NCBI RefSeq assembly: GCF_009469605.1
Contig: NZ_SSXU01000003.1
Span: 271,479 to 335,478, forward strand
From: Zoogloea sp. 1C4
Lineage (GTDB): Bacteria > Pseudomonadota > Gammaproteobacteria > Burkholderiales > Rhodocyclaceae
DNA: 64,000 nt
Direction: 5' to 3'
Every line of letters begins with the position of its first letter. Positions within the stretch are counted from its first letter, which is position 1. Shown here one piece after another: positions 1-9,803 of the stretch. The translations under genes and the position numbers were made by a program. Below the pieces are notes generated by a model that saw only the letters and a program-made list of their open reading frames with translations, was not told the DNA's origin and searched no databases.

Positions 1-547
1 CGCGGGTCATCAGGTGCTGATGGATGCGCACGACCACCTCGCCGCAGATCTTGAGCGAGGTGCCGAAGAGCAGATCGAGGGTGCGACCGACGGCGCCTTC
101 GGTGGAATTCTCGACCGGCACCACACCATACTGGGCATGGCCAGCCTCGACCTCGCGGAACACGTCGTCGATGCTGCCCTGGGGCGCCAGCCGCGCGGCG
201 TGGCCGAAGTGCTTGACCGCAGCGCTCTCGGAAAAGGTGCCCAGCGGGCCGAGGAAGGCGACGCCGAGGGGATTCTCGAGGGACAGGCAGGCCGACATCA
301 CCTCCCGGAAGAAGAAGGTGACGCTCTCGTCGGGCAGCGGCCCGGCGTTGAGATCCTGGATGCGGCGCAGCACCTGGGCTTCGCGCTCGGGGCGGTAAAC
401 CTGCCCGAACTCGCCATACTTGGCCTTGATTTCACCCACGTGCTGGGCGCATCTGGCGCGCTCGTTGAGCAGCGCCAGGATCTGTGCGTCGATGGCGTCG
501 ATCTGGGCGCGAACAACACCCAGCTCCTGCAGCATCCCCTCGTTCAT
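1..547 (-). CDS. pheA: Prephenate dehydratase / chorismate mutase (P-protein), N-terminal part
   Basis: Bifunctional cytoplasmic enzyme converting chorismate to prephenate to phenylpyruvate in phenylalanine synthesis. The visible ~182 residues start MNEGMLQELG. Residues ~8-85 form an AroQ-type chorismate mutase domain (RAQIDAIDAQILALLNERA helix). The prephenate dehydratase domain begins near GPLGTFSESAAVKHFG and reaches PVENSTEGAVGRTLDLL. The catalytic C-terminal half and any ACT domain lie beyond the window edge. It is followed 23 bp downstream of serC on the same strand, the common serC-pheA order, so the two are probably cotranscribed. Confidence 0.95.
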   Translation of the reverse strand, partial: MNEGMLQELGVVRAQIDAIDAQILALLNERARCAQHVGEIKAKYGEFGQVYRPEREAQVLRRIQDLNAGPLPDESVTFFFREVMSACLSLENPLGVAFLGPLGTFSESAAVKHFGHAARLAPQGSIDDVFREVEAGHAQYGVVPVENSTEGAVGRTLDLLFGTSLKICGEVVVRIHQHLMTR

Positions 548-570
548 GCCCTCTCCTGAAAATGCGCCGC

Positions 571-1653
571 TCACGCCCGGCGCGCAGCGAAATCCTGCAT
601 CAGCTCGACCAGCGCGTCGACACCTTCGAGCGACATGGCGTTGTAGATCGACGCCCGCATGCCCCCCACCGACTTGTGGCCCTTGAGCCCTTCCAGCCGG
701 CGCTCGGCGGCAGCCGCCAGGAATGCGGCATCCAGCGCGCCATCGGCCAGGGTGAAGGGCACGTTCATGCGCGAGCGGCAATCGACCGCCACCGGGTTGC
801 GGTAGAAGCCGCCGCTGCCATCGATGGCGTCGTAGAGCCGCCTGGCCTTGGCGATGTTGGCCGCCTCGACCGCAGCCACGCCCCCCTCGGCGAGCAGATG
901 CTTGAAGATCAGCCCCGCCAGATAGATGCTGAAGGTGGGCGGGGTGTTGAGCATCGAGCCGTTCTCGGCCATCACTGCAAAATCCATCACGGTGGGCGTG
1001 GTGGGCGCAGCCTTGCCCAGCAGGTCTTCGCGGACGATCACGATGACGAGGCCAGCCGGGCCGATGTTCTTTTGCGCGCCGGCGTAGATCAGCCCGTACT
1101 TCGAGACATCCATCGGGCGCGACAGGATGTGCGAGCTCATGTCCGCCACCACCGGCACGCCTGCCGGCGTCTCCGGCAGGTCGAACATCTCGACGCCGTG
1201 GATGGTTTCGTTGGTGCACAGATGCACGTAGGCAGCCGAAGGATCGAAGCTCAGCTCACCGGCGCCCGGCAGGCGGGTGAAGGCATCGGCCTCGGTGGAG
1301 CCCGCCAGACGCGCCTTGCCGACGCGCTGGGCTTCCTTGATGGCCTTCTTCGACCACGAACCAGTGACCACGTAATCCGCCGAGCCGCCGGCCAGCAGAT
1401 TCATCGGGATCTGCGCGAACATCTGGGTGGCGCCGCCCTGCAGGAACAGCACCTTGTAGTTGGACGGGATGCCCATCAGCGTGCGCAGGTCGGCCTCGGC
1501 CGATTCGATCACGCCGGTGAAATCCTTGCCCCGGTGGGACATCTCCATGATGCTCATGCCGCGACCATGCCAGTCGAGGAGTTCGTCGCGGGCCTTTTCG
1601 AGGACCGGAGTCGGCAGCACTGCCGGCCCCGCCGAGAAATTGAAGATACGCAT
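571..1653 (-). CDS. serC: Phosphoserine aminotransferase
   Basis: PLP enzyme making 3-phosphoserine from 3-phosphohydroxypyruvate and glutamate (serine pathway), also acting in pyridoxine synthesis. The 360 residues match the family length. Start is MRIFNFSAGPAVLPTPVL, with the phosphate-binding GGATQMFAQIPMNL region and the PLP-lysine segment YAGAQKNIGPAGL near residue 195. It sits between gyrA (43 bp upstream) and pheA (23 bp downstream), all on the minus strand, which suggests one transcript. Confidence 0.97.
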   Translation of the reverse strand: MRIFNFSAGPAVLPTPVLEKARDELLDWHGRGMSIMEMSHRGKDFTGVIESAEADLRTLMGIPSNYKVLFLQGGATQMFAQIPMNLLAGGSADYVVTGSWSKKAIKEAQRVGKARLAGSTEADAFTRLPGAGELSFDPSAAYVHLCTNETIHGVEMFDLPETPAGVPVVADMSSHILSRPMDVSKYGLIYAGAQKNIGPAGLVIVIVREDLLGKAAPTTPTVMDFAVMAENGSMLNTPPTFSIYLAGLIFKHLLAEGGVAAVEAANIAKARRLYDAIDGSGGFYRNPVAVDCRSRMNVPFTLADGALDAAFLAAAAERRLEGLKGHKSVGGMRASIYNAMSLEGVDALVELMQDFAARRA

Positions 1654-1695
1654 CGTCTGAATCCTGAATTACGGGTTGCTCTTGCTGCTCAAGCC

Positions 1696-4278
1696 TCAGG
1701 CTTCCGGGGCGCCTTCGCCGCCGACTTCCTGCTCGTCGTCGTCGCCTTCGAGGATCTTCTGCACGCCGGAGAGGGTGCTGCCCTCATCCACCGAGATCAG
1801 CGTCACGCCCTGGGTGGCGCGGCCCATCTCGCGGATCTCGGAGACGCGGGTGCGCACCAGCACGCCGCCGGTGGTGATCAGCATCAGCTGATCCTTCTCG
1901 GTAACCAGCGTGGCGGCGACGACCTTGCCGTTACGGTCGGAGGTCTGGATCGCGATCATGCCCTTGGTGCCGCGGCCGTGGCGGGTGTATTCGGCGATCG
2001 GGGTGCGCTTGCCGAAGCCGTTCTCGGTGGCGGTGAGCACGCTCGGCGACTCGTCGCCGGACACCACCATCGCGATCACGCTCTGGCCTTCCTCGAGCAT
2101 CATGCCGCGCACGCCGCGGGCCTGACGGCCCATCGGACGCACGTCGTTCTCGGAGAAGCGCACCGCCTTGCCGGCGTCGGAGAACATCATCACGTCGTGC
2201 TTGCCGTCGGTGATCGCCACGCCGACCAGGAAGTCGCCCTCATCCAGCCCCACGGCGATGATGCCGGCCTTGCGGGGGTTGGAGAAGTCGGTGAGCGGGG
2301 TCTTCTTGACGGTGCCCTGGGCGGTGGCCATGAAGATGAAGTGACCTTCGTCGAACTCCTTGACCGGCAGCACGGCGGTGATCTTCTCGCCCTCCAGCAG
2401 CGGGAAGAGGTTGACGATGGGCTTGCCGCGGGAATTGCGATTGCCTTCCGGCACCTCATACACCTTGAGCCAGTACAGCCGGCCACGGTTCGAGAAGCAC
2501 AGGATGTGGTCGTGGGTGTTGGCCACGAAGAGCTGGTCGACGAAGTCGTCGTCCTTGACCGCCGCCGCCTGCTTGCCGCGGCCGCCGCGCTTCTGGGCGC
2601 GGTAGTCGGTGAGCGGCTGGCGCTTGAAGTAGCCGGTGTGGGACAGGGTGACGACCATGTCCTGGGGCGCGATCAGATCCTCGATATTGATGTCGGCGGT
2701 GTTCATCACCACCTCGGAGCGCCGCGGGTCGCCGAACTGCTGCTTGATGAGCGCAAGTTCGTCGCCGATGATCGCGGTGATCCGCTCCGGCCGGGCCAGG
2801 ATGTCCAGCAGGTCGGCGATGGTGTCCATCACCTCGCGGTATTCCGCGACGATCTTGTCCTGTTCGAGGCCGGTCAGGCGCTGCAGGCGCAGCTCGAGGA
2901 TGGCTTGCGCCTGGGCGTCGGAGAGGCGGTAGCCCTGCTCCGAGAGGCCGAACTCGGGCGCGAGGCCTTCGGGGCGGAAGGCGGCGGCGTCGGCAACGGC
3001 GCGGTGGAGCATCTCCTCGACCAGCGCCGAGCGCCACTGGCGGCCCATCAGCGCACGCTTGGCTTCCGGCGGCGTGGGTGCGGCCTTGATGAGGGCGATG
3101 ATCTCGTCAACGTTCGAGAGCGCAACCGCCAGGCCTTCGAGGATGTGGCCGCGCTCGCGGGCCTTGCGCAGTTCGAAGATGGTGCGACGGGTGACCACCT
3201 CGCGCCGGTGGGCGAGGAAGCAGTCGATCATCTGGCGCAGGTTGAGCAGGCGCGGCTTGCCATCCACCAGCGCCACCATGTTCATGCCGAAGGTGTCCTG
3301 AAGCTGGGTCTGCTTGAACAGATTGTTCAGCACCACGTCGGGCATCTCGTTGCGCTTGAGCTCGATGACCACGCGCATGCCCGACTTGTCGGATTCGTCG
3401 CGGATCTCGCTGATGCCCTCGATCCGCTTTTCGTTCACCAGTTCGGCGATCTTCTCGAGCAGGGTCTTCTTGTTAACCTGGTACGGAATCTCGTCGACGA
3501 TGATCGCCTGACGGTCGCCCTTGCCGATGTCCTCGAAGTGGGTGCGCGCGCGCATCACCACCCGGCCGCGACCAGTACGGTAGCCTTCGTGCACGCCGGA
3601 GAGGCCGTAGATCAGCGCGGCAGTCGGGAAATCCGGTGCCGGGACGATCTTGATGAGCTCGTCGATGGAAACATCCGGCTCCTGCAGCAGGCGCAGACAG
3701 GCATCGACCACTTCGGTGAGGTTGTGGGGCGGAATGTTGGTCGCCATGCCCACCGCGATACCGCCCGAGCCGTTGATCAGCAGGTTCGGGATGCGCGCCG
3801 GCAGCACCAGCGGCTCTTTCTCGGAGCCATCATAGTTGGGGCCGAAGTCGACGGTTTCCTTGTCGATGTCGGCCAGCAGTTCGTGGCCGATCTTGGCCAT
3901 GCGGATTTCGGTGTAACGCATGGCCGCCGCGCTGTCGCCATCCACCGAACCGAAGTTGCCCTGGCCATCCACCAGCATGTAGCGCAGGGAGAAATCCTGG
4001 GCCATCCGCACGATGGTGTCGTACACCGACTGGTCGCCGTGGGGGTGATACTTACCGATCACGTCACCGACGATACGGGCCGACTTCTTGTAAGCCTTGT
4101 TCCAGTCGTTGCCCAGTTCGTGCATGGCGAACAGCACGCGCCGATGCACGGGCTTCAGGCCATCGCGTACATCCGGCAGGGCCCGCCCGACGATCACGCT
4201 CATCGCGTAATCCAGGTAGGCGTGACGCATCTCGTCTTCGAGGCTGATGGGTAAGGTTTCTTTGGCGAACGGGATCAT
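1696..4278 (-). CDS. gyrA: DNA gyrase subunit A
   Basis: Breakage-reunion subunit of type II topoisomerase, introducing negative supercoils together with GyrB. 860 residues, with the family N-terminus ([32 protein letters not shown]) and the active-site tyrosine at residue 122 in AAMRYTE. The C-terminal beta-pinwheel carries a QKRGGRGK (GyrA-box-like) sequence near residue 565. The quinolone-determining region reads [10 protein letters not shown]: residue 83, Ser in E. coli, is Gln here, while Asp87 is kept. The gene heads a minus-strand cluster with serC and pheA and is divergent from the OmpA-like gene at 4505. Confidence 0.98.
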   Translation of the reverse strand: MIPFAKETLPISLEDEMRHAYLDYAMSVIVGRALPDVRDGLKPVHRRVLFAMHELGNDWNKAYKKSARIVGDVIGKYHPHGDQSVYDTIVRMAQDFSLRYMLVDGQGNFGSVDGDSAAAMRYTEIRMAKIGHELLADIDKETVDFGPNYDGSEKEPLVLPARIPNLLINGSGGIAVGMATNIPPHNLTEVVDACLRLLQEPDVSIDELIKIVPAPDFPTAALIYGLSGVHEGYRTGRGRVVMRARTHFEDIGKGDRQAIIVDEIPYQVNKKTLLEKIAELVNEKRIEGISEIRDESDKSGMRVVIELKRNEMPDVVLNNLFKQTQLQDTFGMNMVALVDGKPRLLNLRQMIDCFLAHRREVVTRRTIFELRKARERGHILEGLAVALSNVDEIIALIKAAPTPPEAKRALMGRQWRSALVEEMLHRAVADAAAFRPEGLAPEFGLSEQGYRLSDAQAQAILELRLQRLTGLEQDKIVAEYREVMDTIADLLDILARPERITAIIGDELALIKQQFGDPRRSEVVMNTADINIEDLIAPQDMVVTLSHTGYFKRQPLTDYRAQKRGGRGKQAAAVKDDDFVDQLFVANTHDHILCFSNRGRLYWLKVYEVPEGNRNSRGKPIVNLFPLLEGEKITAVLPVKEFDEGHFIFMATAQGTVKKTPLTDFSNPRKAGIIAVGLDEGDFLVGVAITDGKHDVMMFSDAGKAVRFSENDVRPMGRQARGVRGMMLEEGQSVIAMVVSGDESPSVLTATENGFGKRTPIAEYTRHGRGTKGMIAIQTSDRNGKVVAATLVTEKDQLMLITTGGVLVRTRVSEIREMGRATQGVTLISVDEGSTLSGVQKILEGDDDEQEVGGEGAPEA

Positions 4279-4407
4279 GGCACCGCGAGAATCGACTATT
4301 CGTCGAAGAGACGAAAAACGGTAAGTTTAGCACGCCGCCGCAAGCCGCTTTCGGCTCGCGTCACCCACCAAGCCCCGACCTGCCCATCCGCGCGCGCTCG
4401 TTGTTCG

Positions 4408-4437
4408 TTGTGACGGCCCGGCTTCATATGCTCTAAT
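4408..4437 (+). promoter_or_regulatory. Putative sigma70 promoter of the first OmpA-like gene
   Basis: TTGTGA (4408-4413), 18-bp spacer, TCTAAT (4432-4437), about 65 bp upstream of the start codon at 4505. A strong Shine-Dalgarno GAGGAGG sits just before the start. Only sequence match supports the promoter. Confidence 0.4.
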
Positions 4438-4504
4438 CGGCAGGTCAGTCACCATCACGAGACGGGTGCCCCGAGCGCCCCATCCAACCTGAGGAGGAAA
4501 CCCT

Positions 4505-5224
4505 ATGAACGCAGCCAAGTTTCGCCTGGCATCCGCCACCGTCCTGATGCTCGCCAGCCTGTCGGCCATGGCGCAATCCAAGGACATCGTCGTCGACCCG
4601 AAGGGCGAAGTCCCCTACGCCATCGACCAGCGCAACGCTGTCGTCAAGAGCGGCACCGATCTGTGCTGGCGCACCGGCTACTGGACGCCCGCGGCCGCTG
4701 GCGAGGTGAAGGCAGGCGAACTGCCCGTGGGCTGCGAATGCGACAAGGACGTCGTCGGCGCCGAGAAGTGTGCGCCCGCCGCCCGCGCCGCCGCACCGGC
4801 AGCGCCCGCAGCCCCGGCCGCACCGGCCGTCGCGCCCAAGTGTGATTTCACCAGCCACCTGGCTGCCGACACCGGCTTCGCCTTCAACAAGGCCACGCTC
4901 ACCCCGGCAGCCAAGGCCCATCTCGACAGCGCGATCATCGGCAAGCTCTCCAGCTGCGCCCAAGTCACCGCCGTCATCGTCACCGGCCACACCGACCGCC
5001 TCGGGTCCCAGAGCTACAACCAGAAGCTCTCCGACAAGCGCGCAGATGCCGTCCGCGCCTACCTCGTCAGCCGCGGCATGAACGCCGACGTGATCGACAC
5101 CATGGGCGCCGGCAAGACCCAGCCGATCAAGAGCTGCGACGACAAGCTCGGCCGCAAGAAGCTGATCGAGTGCCTCGCCCCCAACCGCCGCGTCACCGTG
5201 GACGTCAAGGGCACCGCCAAGTAA
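4505..5224 (+). CDS. OmpA-family outer membrane protein
   Basis: 239-residue exported protein. It has a signal peptide (hydrophobic ~8-22, likely cleavage after SAMAQ), then an N-terminal domain containing [14 protein letters not shown] and the cysteine-bearing GCECDKDVV. An Ala/Pro linker (~95-115) joins it to a C-terminal OmpA-like peptidoglycan-binding domain (VTGHTDRLGSQSYNQKLSDKRADAVRAYL, then PNRRVTVDV). Family knowledge predicts anchoring of the outer membrane to peptidoglycan. There is no long beta-barrel, so it is not full-length OmpA. A close paralogue lies at 6706 with the same N-terminal signature. An intrinsic terminator follows. Confidence 0.88.
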   Translation: MNAAKFRLASATVLMLASLSAMAQSKDIVVDPKGEVPYAIDQRNAVVKSGTDLCWRTGYWTPAAAGEVKAGELPVGCECDKDVVGAEKCAPAARAAAPAAPAAPAAPAVAPKCDFTSHLAADTGFAFNKATLTPAAKAHLDSAIIGKLSSCAQVTAVIVTGHTDRLGSQSYNQKLSDKRADAVRAYLVSRGMNADVIDTMGAGKTQPIKSCDDKLGRKKLIECLAPNRRVTVDVKGTAK

Positions 5225-5251
5225 CGATCGGCCTGCCTCCGTTTCACGCAG

Positions 5252-5275
5252 ACCCCGCCCCGCGCGGGGTTTTTT
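5252..5275 (+). terminator. Intrinsic terminator after the first OmpA-like gene
   Basis: 7-bp perfect GC-rich stem (5252-5258 with 5264-5270), 5-nt loop and a six-T run, 28 bp past the stop codon. Confidence 0.85.
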
Positions 5276-5296
5276 CCGCCCACGCCGAGAACCACC

Positions 5297-6616
5297 ATGA
5301 CACGGACGCCGGTAGACCTGCTCATCGAAGCCCGCTGGATCATTCCCGTGGAGCCGGACAACACCACCTTCGAGCACCACGCGATCGCGGTGCGCGATGG
5401 GCGCATCATCGCCGTCGTGCCGATTGACGAGGCGCGAACCCGGTTTGCAGCCACCGAAACCGTCAGCCTGCCCGACCACATCGTCACCCCCGGCTTCGTC
5501 AATCTCCACTGCCATGCCGCCATGACCCTCATGCGCGGCCTGGCCGACGACCTCCCGCTGATGCGCTGGCTGCAGGAGGCGATCTGGCCCGCCGAATCCC
5601 GCCACGCCTCCCACGCCTTCGTGCGGGATGGCAGCCTGCTCGCCGCCGCCGAGATGCTCCGGGGCGGCATCACCACCTGCAACGACATGTACTTCTTCCC
5701 GGAGGCCACCGCCGAAGCCTTCGCACGCCTCGGGCTACGCGGCGTGCTCGGGATCACCGTCATCGAATTCCCCTCCCAGTACGCCGCCGACGCCGACGAC
5801 TACCTGCGCAAGGGCCTCGAAGCCCGCGACGCCTGGCGCGACAACCCGCTGATCCGCTTCGCCCTCGCACCCCACGCGCCCTACACCGTCTCCAACAAGA
5901 GCTTCGAACGCATCGGCGCCCTGGCCGGCGAACTCGAACTGCCCATCCATATACATATCCACGAAACCGCCGGTGAAGTCGCCGACAGCGTGCGCGAGTT
6001 CGGCCAGCGCCCCATCGCCCGGCTCGAATCCCTCGGACTGCTCGGCCCCAGCCTCATCGGCGTCCACGCTGTCCATCTCGACACCGAGGACATCGAACGA
6101 CTGACGATCCACCAGTGCGCCATCGCCCATTGCCCCACATCCAACATGAAGCTCGCCAGCGGCGCCGCGCCAGTCGCGTCCCTGCTTGATCGCCAGCTGG
6201 CGGTCGGGCTGGGCAGCGACGGCGCAGCGAGCAACAACCGCCTCGACCTGCTGCGCGAGATGCGCCAGGCGAGCCTCCTTGCAAAGCTCCAGACCAGCGA
6301 CGCCGCCGCCCTGCCCGCCCACCAGGCCCTGCGGATGGCCACCCTGGACGGCGCCCGCGCCCTCGGGCTCGACGCGGAGATCGGCTCGATCGAACCCGGC
6401 AAGGCCGCCGACATCGCCGCCCTCAGGATCGACGACCCGGATGAGCTACCCTGTTACCATCCGGCATCCCACCTCATCCACGTGCTGGACCGCCGCGCAG
6501 TGTCGGACGTGTGGGTCGGTGGACAACGGCGAGTAAAGCATGGGAAACTGTTGCAAATAACCAACACGGAGCTATTGGGCATCGCCCGCCTATGGCAGAA
6601 TAAGCTCCGCCAATGA
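5297..6616 (+). CDS. TRZ/ATZ-family amidohydrolase, probable 5-methylthioadenosine/S-adenosylhomocysteine deaminase
   Basis: 439-residue metal-dependent hydrolase of the amidohydrolase superfamily. Visible motifs: metal-binding HxH in NLHCHAAMTLMRGLADD (~residues 74-76), the HIHETAGEV strand, HAVHLD and the catalytic aspartate in LGSDGAASNN. The RGLADDLPLMRWLQEAIWP segment is typical of MTA/SAH deaminases (purine-nucleoside deamination in methylthioadenosine recycling). It lies between the two OmpA-like genes and upstream of ubiG-gph, a common neighbourhood in betaproteobacteria. Substrate is inferred by family only; other TRZ/ATZ deaminases cannot be excluded. Confidence 0.85.
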   Translation: MTRTPVDLLIEARWIIPVEPDNTTFEHHAIAVRDGRIIAVVPIDEARTRFAATETVSLPDHIVTPGFVNLHCHAAMTLMRGLADDLPLMRWLQEAIWPAESRHASHAFVRDGSLLAAAEMLRGGITTCNDMYFFPEATAEAFARLGLRGVLGITVIEFPSQYAADADDYLRKGLEARDAWRDNPLIRFALAPHAPYTVSNKSFERIGALAGELELPIHIHIHETAGEVADSVREFGQRPIARLESLGLLGPSLIGVHAVHLDTEDIERLTIHQCAIAHCPTSNMKLASGAAPVASLLDRQLAVGLGSDGAASNNRLDLLREMRQASLLAKLQTSDAAALPAHQALRMATLDGARALGLDAEIGSIEPGKAADIAALRIDDPDELPCYHPASHLIHVLDRRAVSDVWVGGQRRVKHGKLLQITNTELLGIARLWQNKLRQ

Positions 6617-6705
6617 ATTGGATATGCTGCCTGAGTTCGTAATGCGCTCAAGCGGCATGGATGAATTTTCCGGTTCTATCCCTTTGCCTTGCGACGAGGA
6701 AAACG

Positions 6706-7437
6706 ATGATCAAACAAGCCAAAAAACAACTGCTGATGGCCGCCGCACTTGCCGCTCTCGGCCTGTCCGCTTCCGCCAGCTTCGCCAAAGACGTCGTTGT
6801 CGATACGAAAGGCGAAGTGCCTTACGTGATCGATGGCCGCAATGTCGTTGCTCGCAGCGGTTTCGACCTCTGCTGGCGCACTGGCTACTGGACCCCGGCC
6901 GCCGCCACCAACACCCTGCAGGCTGACAACAACCTGCCGGTTGGCTGCGAATGCGACAAGGATGTCGTCCCGGCTGACAAGTGCGTTGTTGCTGCCGCTC
7001 CGGCTGCTGGCGCCAAGGCTGCTGCTCCGGCTGCTGTCGCTCCGGTTTCCGACAAGGTCAAGCTGGCTGCCGACGCCCTCTTTGAATTCGACAAGGCCGT
7101 CCTGCTGCCCGCCGGCAAGGCCAAGCTTGACGATCTGGCCGCCAAGGCCAAGACCGTGAAGCTGGAAGTGATCCTGGCCGTTGGCCACACCGACCGCATC
7201 GGTGGCGACGCCTACAACCAGAAGCTGTCCGAGAAGCGTGCTGCCGCCGTCAAGACCTACCTGGTCGGCAAGGGCGTTGAAGCCAACCGTGTTTACACTG
7301 AAGGCAAGGGCGAGAAGCAGCCCGTTACCGCCGGCAAGTGCAACAACCTCGGCAAGGAAAGCGGCAAGAACAAGAAGCTGGTTGATTGCCTGCAGCCGGA
7401 TCGTCGCGTCGAAATCGAAGTCATCGGCACCAAGTAA
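6706..7437 (+). CDS. OmpA-family outer membrane protein (paralogue)
   Basis: 243-residue exported protein starting [19 protein letters not shown]. The ATG at 6706 is chosen because GAGGA lies 6 bp upstream and a signal peptide follows directly (cleavage after ASFAK or nearby); an in-frame ATG at 6661 would add 15 unlikely residues. The N-terminal module ([26 protein letters not shown]) and C-terminal OmpA domain ([28 protein letters not shown]) match the paralogue at 4505, with a shorter Ala/Pro linker. Codon use is more T-rich (GCT, GTT) than in neighbouring genes, as in highly expressed genes. It probably links the outer membrane to peptidoglycan. Confidence 0.9.
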   Translation: MIKQAKKQLLMAAALAALGLSASASFAKDVVVDTKGEVPYVIDGRNVVARSGFDLCWRTGYWTPAAATNTLQADNNLPVGCECDKDVVPADKCVVAAAPAAGAKAAAPAAVAPVSDKVKLAADALFEFDKAVLLPAGKAKLDDLAAKAKTVKLEVILAVGHTDRIGGDAYNQKLSEKRAAAVKTYLVGKGVEANRVYTEGKGEKQPVTAGKCNNLGKESGKNKKLVDCLQPDRRVEIEVIGTK

Positions 7438-7469
7438 TCCGTCGATCTTCAGACTTCACGTCGTACTCA

Positions 7470-7502
7470 AAAAGCCCTGCCCTGCAGGGCTTTTTGTTTT
7501 TC
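7470..7502 (+). terminator. Intrinsic terminator after the second OmpA-like gene
   Basis: 11-bp stem (AAAAGCCCTGC with GCAGGGCTTTT) around a 3-nt loop followed by a T-rich tail, 32 bp past the stop. Confidence 0.9.
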
Positions 7503-7555
7503 AGCCGGGCGCAATACAATCGCACCCTGTCATTTCGATTCAAAGCCAACTCACG

Positions 7556-8251
7556 ATGAACGCCGATCCCGCCGAACTGCAGAAATTCAGTGACCTCGCC
7601 CACCGCTGGTGGGATCCCGAATCCGAATTCAAACCGCTTCACCAGATCAACCCCTTGCGGCTCGACTGGATCGACGGCGCCGCCCAGATCGCCGGCAAGA
7701 AAGTCGTCGATATCGGCTGTGGCGGCGGCATCCTCGCCGAGTCCATGGCTGCCCGAGGGGCACAGGTCACCGGGGTCGACCTTTCGGAGAAAGCCCTCGG
7801 CGTGGCCCGACTGCATCTCTACGAAAGCGGCCAGACCGTCGATTACCGGCACATCTCAGCCGAAGACATCGCCCGGGAATGCCCCGGCAGCTTTGACGTC
7901 GTCACCTGCATGGAAATGCTCGAGCACGTCCCGGACCCGGCCAGCACCATCAGGGCCTGCGCCGCGCTCGTGAAACCCGGTGGGCACGTCTTCTTCTCCA
8001 CGCTCAACCGGAACCTCAAGTCTTACCTGATGGCGGTGGTCGGCGCCGAATACGTGCTCAAGATGCTGCCGATGGGCACCCACGAGTACGCCAAGTTCAT
8101 CAAGCCCTCCGAGCTGGCCCGCTACGTGCGTGAGGCGGGCCTGGATGTCGAGGAGCTCATCGGCATGTCCTACAACCCGATCAGCAAGGTCTATTCGCTC
8201 GGGCGCGACACCGACGTCAATTACCTGATGCGCACCACCCGGCATGACTGA
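7556..8251 (+). CDS. ubiG: Ubiquinone biosynthesis O-methyltransferase
   Basis: 231-residue SAM-dependent methyltransferase performing both O-methylations of ubiquinone biosynthesis at the inner membrane surface. The start [29 protein letters not shown] is the family N-terminus. SAM motif I is [16 protein letters not shown] (~residues 48-63), followed by [15 protein letters not shown] and the [12 protein letters not shown] segment. Its stop overlaps the start of gph by 8 bp, so the two are translationally coupled. Confidence 0.97.
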   Translation: MNADPAELQKFSDLAHRWWDPESEFKPLHQINPLRLDWIDGAAQIAGKKVVDIGCGGGILAESMAARGAQVTGVDLSEKALGVARLHLYESGQTVDYRHISAEDIARECPGSFDVVTCMEMLEHVPDPASTIRACAALVKPGGHVFFSTLNRNLKSYLMAVVGAEYVLKMLPMGTHEYAKFIKPSELARYVREAGLDVEELIGMSYNPISKVYSLGRDTDVNYLMRTTRHD

Positions 8252-8894
8252 CGCCGTCTTCTTCGATCTCGATGGAACCCTGGCGGACACCGCGCCCGAT
8301 TTCGCGCGGATCCTTCACCGCATGCAGATCGAACACGGACTTGCCCCCACCCCGTTTGAAGCCGTGCGCGCCCAGGTCTCCCACGGGGTGCGCGGCATGC
8401 TCGGCGTCGGCTTCGGCATCTTGCCGGATGCCGACACCTACCCCGGGCTGGCGGCGCGCTTTCTCGAGCTTTACGCTGAGGGGCTATGTATCAGGACCTG
8501 CCTGTTCCCGGGCATGGCCGAACTGCTTGCTCACCTTGAAAGCCACGGCGTGCCCTGGGGTATCGTCACCAACAAGCCCGAGCGTTACACCCACCCGCTG
8601 ATCGCCGCGCTCGGTCTCACGGCGCGAAGCGCGTGCATCGTGGGTGGCGATACCGCCGCCCGCGCCAAACCCCATCCCGATCCGCTCCTGCACGCCTGCG
8701 CCGCGATAGACGTCGAGCCGACCCGCTGCCTGTATGTCGGCGACGACATCCGTGACATCACAGCCGGCAAGGCGGCCGGAATGAAAACCCTGGCCGCCGC
8801 ATACGGCTACCTCGGCACGGACGATCCAATCCACACCTGGGGCGCCCATTCGATCATCGCCCACCCCATGGATGTCCTGCCCCATCTCGCCTGA
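8244..8894 (+). CDS. gph: Phosphoglycolate phosphatase (HAD family)
   Basis: 216-residue HAD hydrolase dephosphorylating 2-phosphoglycolate, a by-product of DNA repair and oxygenase reactions. Motif I is [11 protein letters not shown] (nucleophile Asp9), motif II includes GIVTNKP, and motif IV is VGDDIRDI. The start overlaps the ubiG end by 8 bp, the usual ubiG-gph pairing. Other HAD phosphatases share these motifs, so the substrate assignment rests on context. Confidence 0.93.
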   Translation: MTDAVFFDLDGTLADTAPDFARILHRMQIEHGLAPTPFEAVRAQVSHGVRGMLGVGFGILPDADTYPGLAARFLELYAEGLCIRTCLFPGMAELLAHLESHGVPWGIVTNKPERYTHPLIAALGLTARSACIVGGDTAARAKPHPDPLLHACAAIDVEPTRCLYVGDDIRDITAGKAAGMKTLAAAYGYLGTDDPIHTWGAHSIIAHPMDVLPHLA

Positions 8895-8958
8895 GCGAAA
8901 GACATGTTATGATCGGGAACTTTCCAGCTACCGCTGGAGACTAAACATTGCATCACAA

Positions 8959-9334
8959 GGGGCTGACCTGGCTTCGACGTGGGTGCGGAGTTAATGTAGG
9001 GCATGCCGAGCACTCCAGTTCGCTCGTAAATCTGTCTGGAAATCAATTAAACGCCAACGACGAAAAGTTCGCGCTCGCCGCTTAAACCCGGCGAACCGCT
9101 CACCGGATGGCCGATGGTCCGGGTTGAGGGTCGCAAGATCTAAGACAGAGCGGTCATTTACATTGGCTGGTTCGATATAGGGTCACTATGTATCGAATAA
9201 GACTAAGTGACTGGCGGCCTGCGTAGCGTGCTCCTGCGCGACGAAGGCAGCGAGATTCAAATCAGGCGGCTACGCATGTAGAACTACTTAATGAAGGCTT
9301 GCGGACGGGGGTTCGATTCCCCCCAGCTCCACCA
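8959..9334 (+). ncRNA. ssrA: Transfer-messenger RNA (tmRNA)
   Basis: One-piece tmRNA for trans-translation rescue of stalled ribosomes. The 5' end GGGGCTGACCTGGCTTCGAC and 3' end GGGGGTTCGATTCC..AGCTCCACCA form the tRNA-like domain with encoded CCA. The tag frame starts at 9053 and ends with TAA at 9083-9085, coding ANDEKFALAA, with the typical ALAA degradation signal. A TATGAT hexamer at 8908-8913 could be its -10 box, with no convincing -35. Length is 376 nt. Its 3' end is a classic integration site, and an integrase relic follows. Confidence 0.97.
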
Positions 9335-9360
9335 GAATCGAGTCCGGGATGTTCCGGAGA

Positions 9361-9402
9361 AGGCCGAGAAACCTGGCAAGATCAGGGTTCTCGGCCTTTT
9401 TT
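9361..9402 (+). terminator. Intrinsic terminator of ssrA
   Basis: Inverted repeat (AGGCCGAGAA-ACC with GGTTCTCGGCCT, one bulge) followed by a six-T run, 27 bp past the tmRNA end. Confidence 0.85.
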
Positions 9403-9564
9403 ACGTCCAAGGCAGTCCGAGCAGGGTTATTGCATTCCGGGAGCAAGCTGGGGCAACAACTACCCTGCCCGCCGGCGCTGCCCCCCCCAAAGGCTCCTCG
9501 CCCAAGCCTCCGTCCTGCCCACGGACGGGTGGAAACGGCCCGCCGCGCCGTTCAGAGGGGAAGA

Positions 9565-9790
9565 AAGGTTTTTGCGCCACCTCGTAGCGATCGGACACAC
9601 AGAACGCGCTCCGGCGGGAGATTGCACGGCGCCCCCCCCCAAGCCACTGAAAAGCACATCGCCGCCTTGGCCAATCCGACCGAGGTCGGCACCCTGCTCC
9701 ACGCCGTCGATGTCTTCCGGGGTACGCTGATGCTGCAATCAACCTTGAAGCCGTCCGCTGGAGTTCGTCCGGCCCGGCGATAGTGACGCC
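9565..9790 (+). pseudogene. Remnant of a P4-type tyrosine integrase
   Basis: Three short out-of-phase reading frames together give a stretch resembling the middle of P4-like phage integrases. First comes LRHLVAIGHTERAPAGDCTA (ends near 9630), then KHIAALANPTEVGTLL and the following residues (9652-9750), then PLEFVRPGD (9758-9781), which matches the family motif PLVFVRPGE. Frame changes occur at a long C run (9632-9640) and near 9750. The N-terminus and catalytic C-terminus are missing. Its place ~230 bp after ssrA fits an element once integrated at the tmRNA 3' end. Similarity is from memory of the family, not an alignment. The rest of 9403-9800 shows no gene. Confidence 0.7.
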
Positions 9791-9803
9791 CTGGGCTGAC
9801 TAT

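Noticed and set aside
484..4254. A 1256-codon open frame on the plus strand
   Set aside because: It is antisense to serC and gyrA, both unmistakable; its composition (His/Asp/Val/Leu-rich) is the usual antisense product of GC-rich codon bias.
9299..9730. A 143-codon protein starting inside ssrA
   Set aside because: It begins in the tmRNA 3' end and reads through the terminator; only its last part resembles an integrase fragment.
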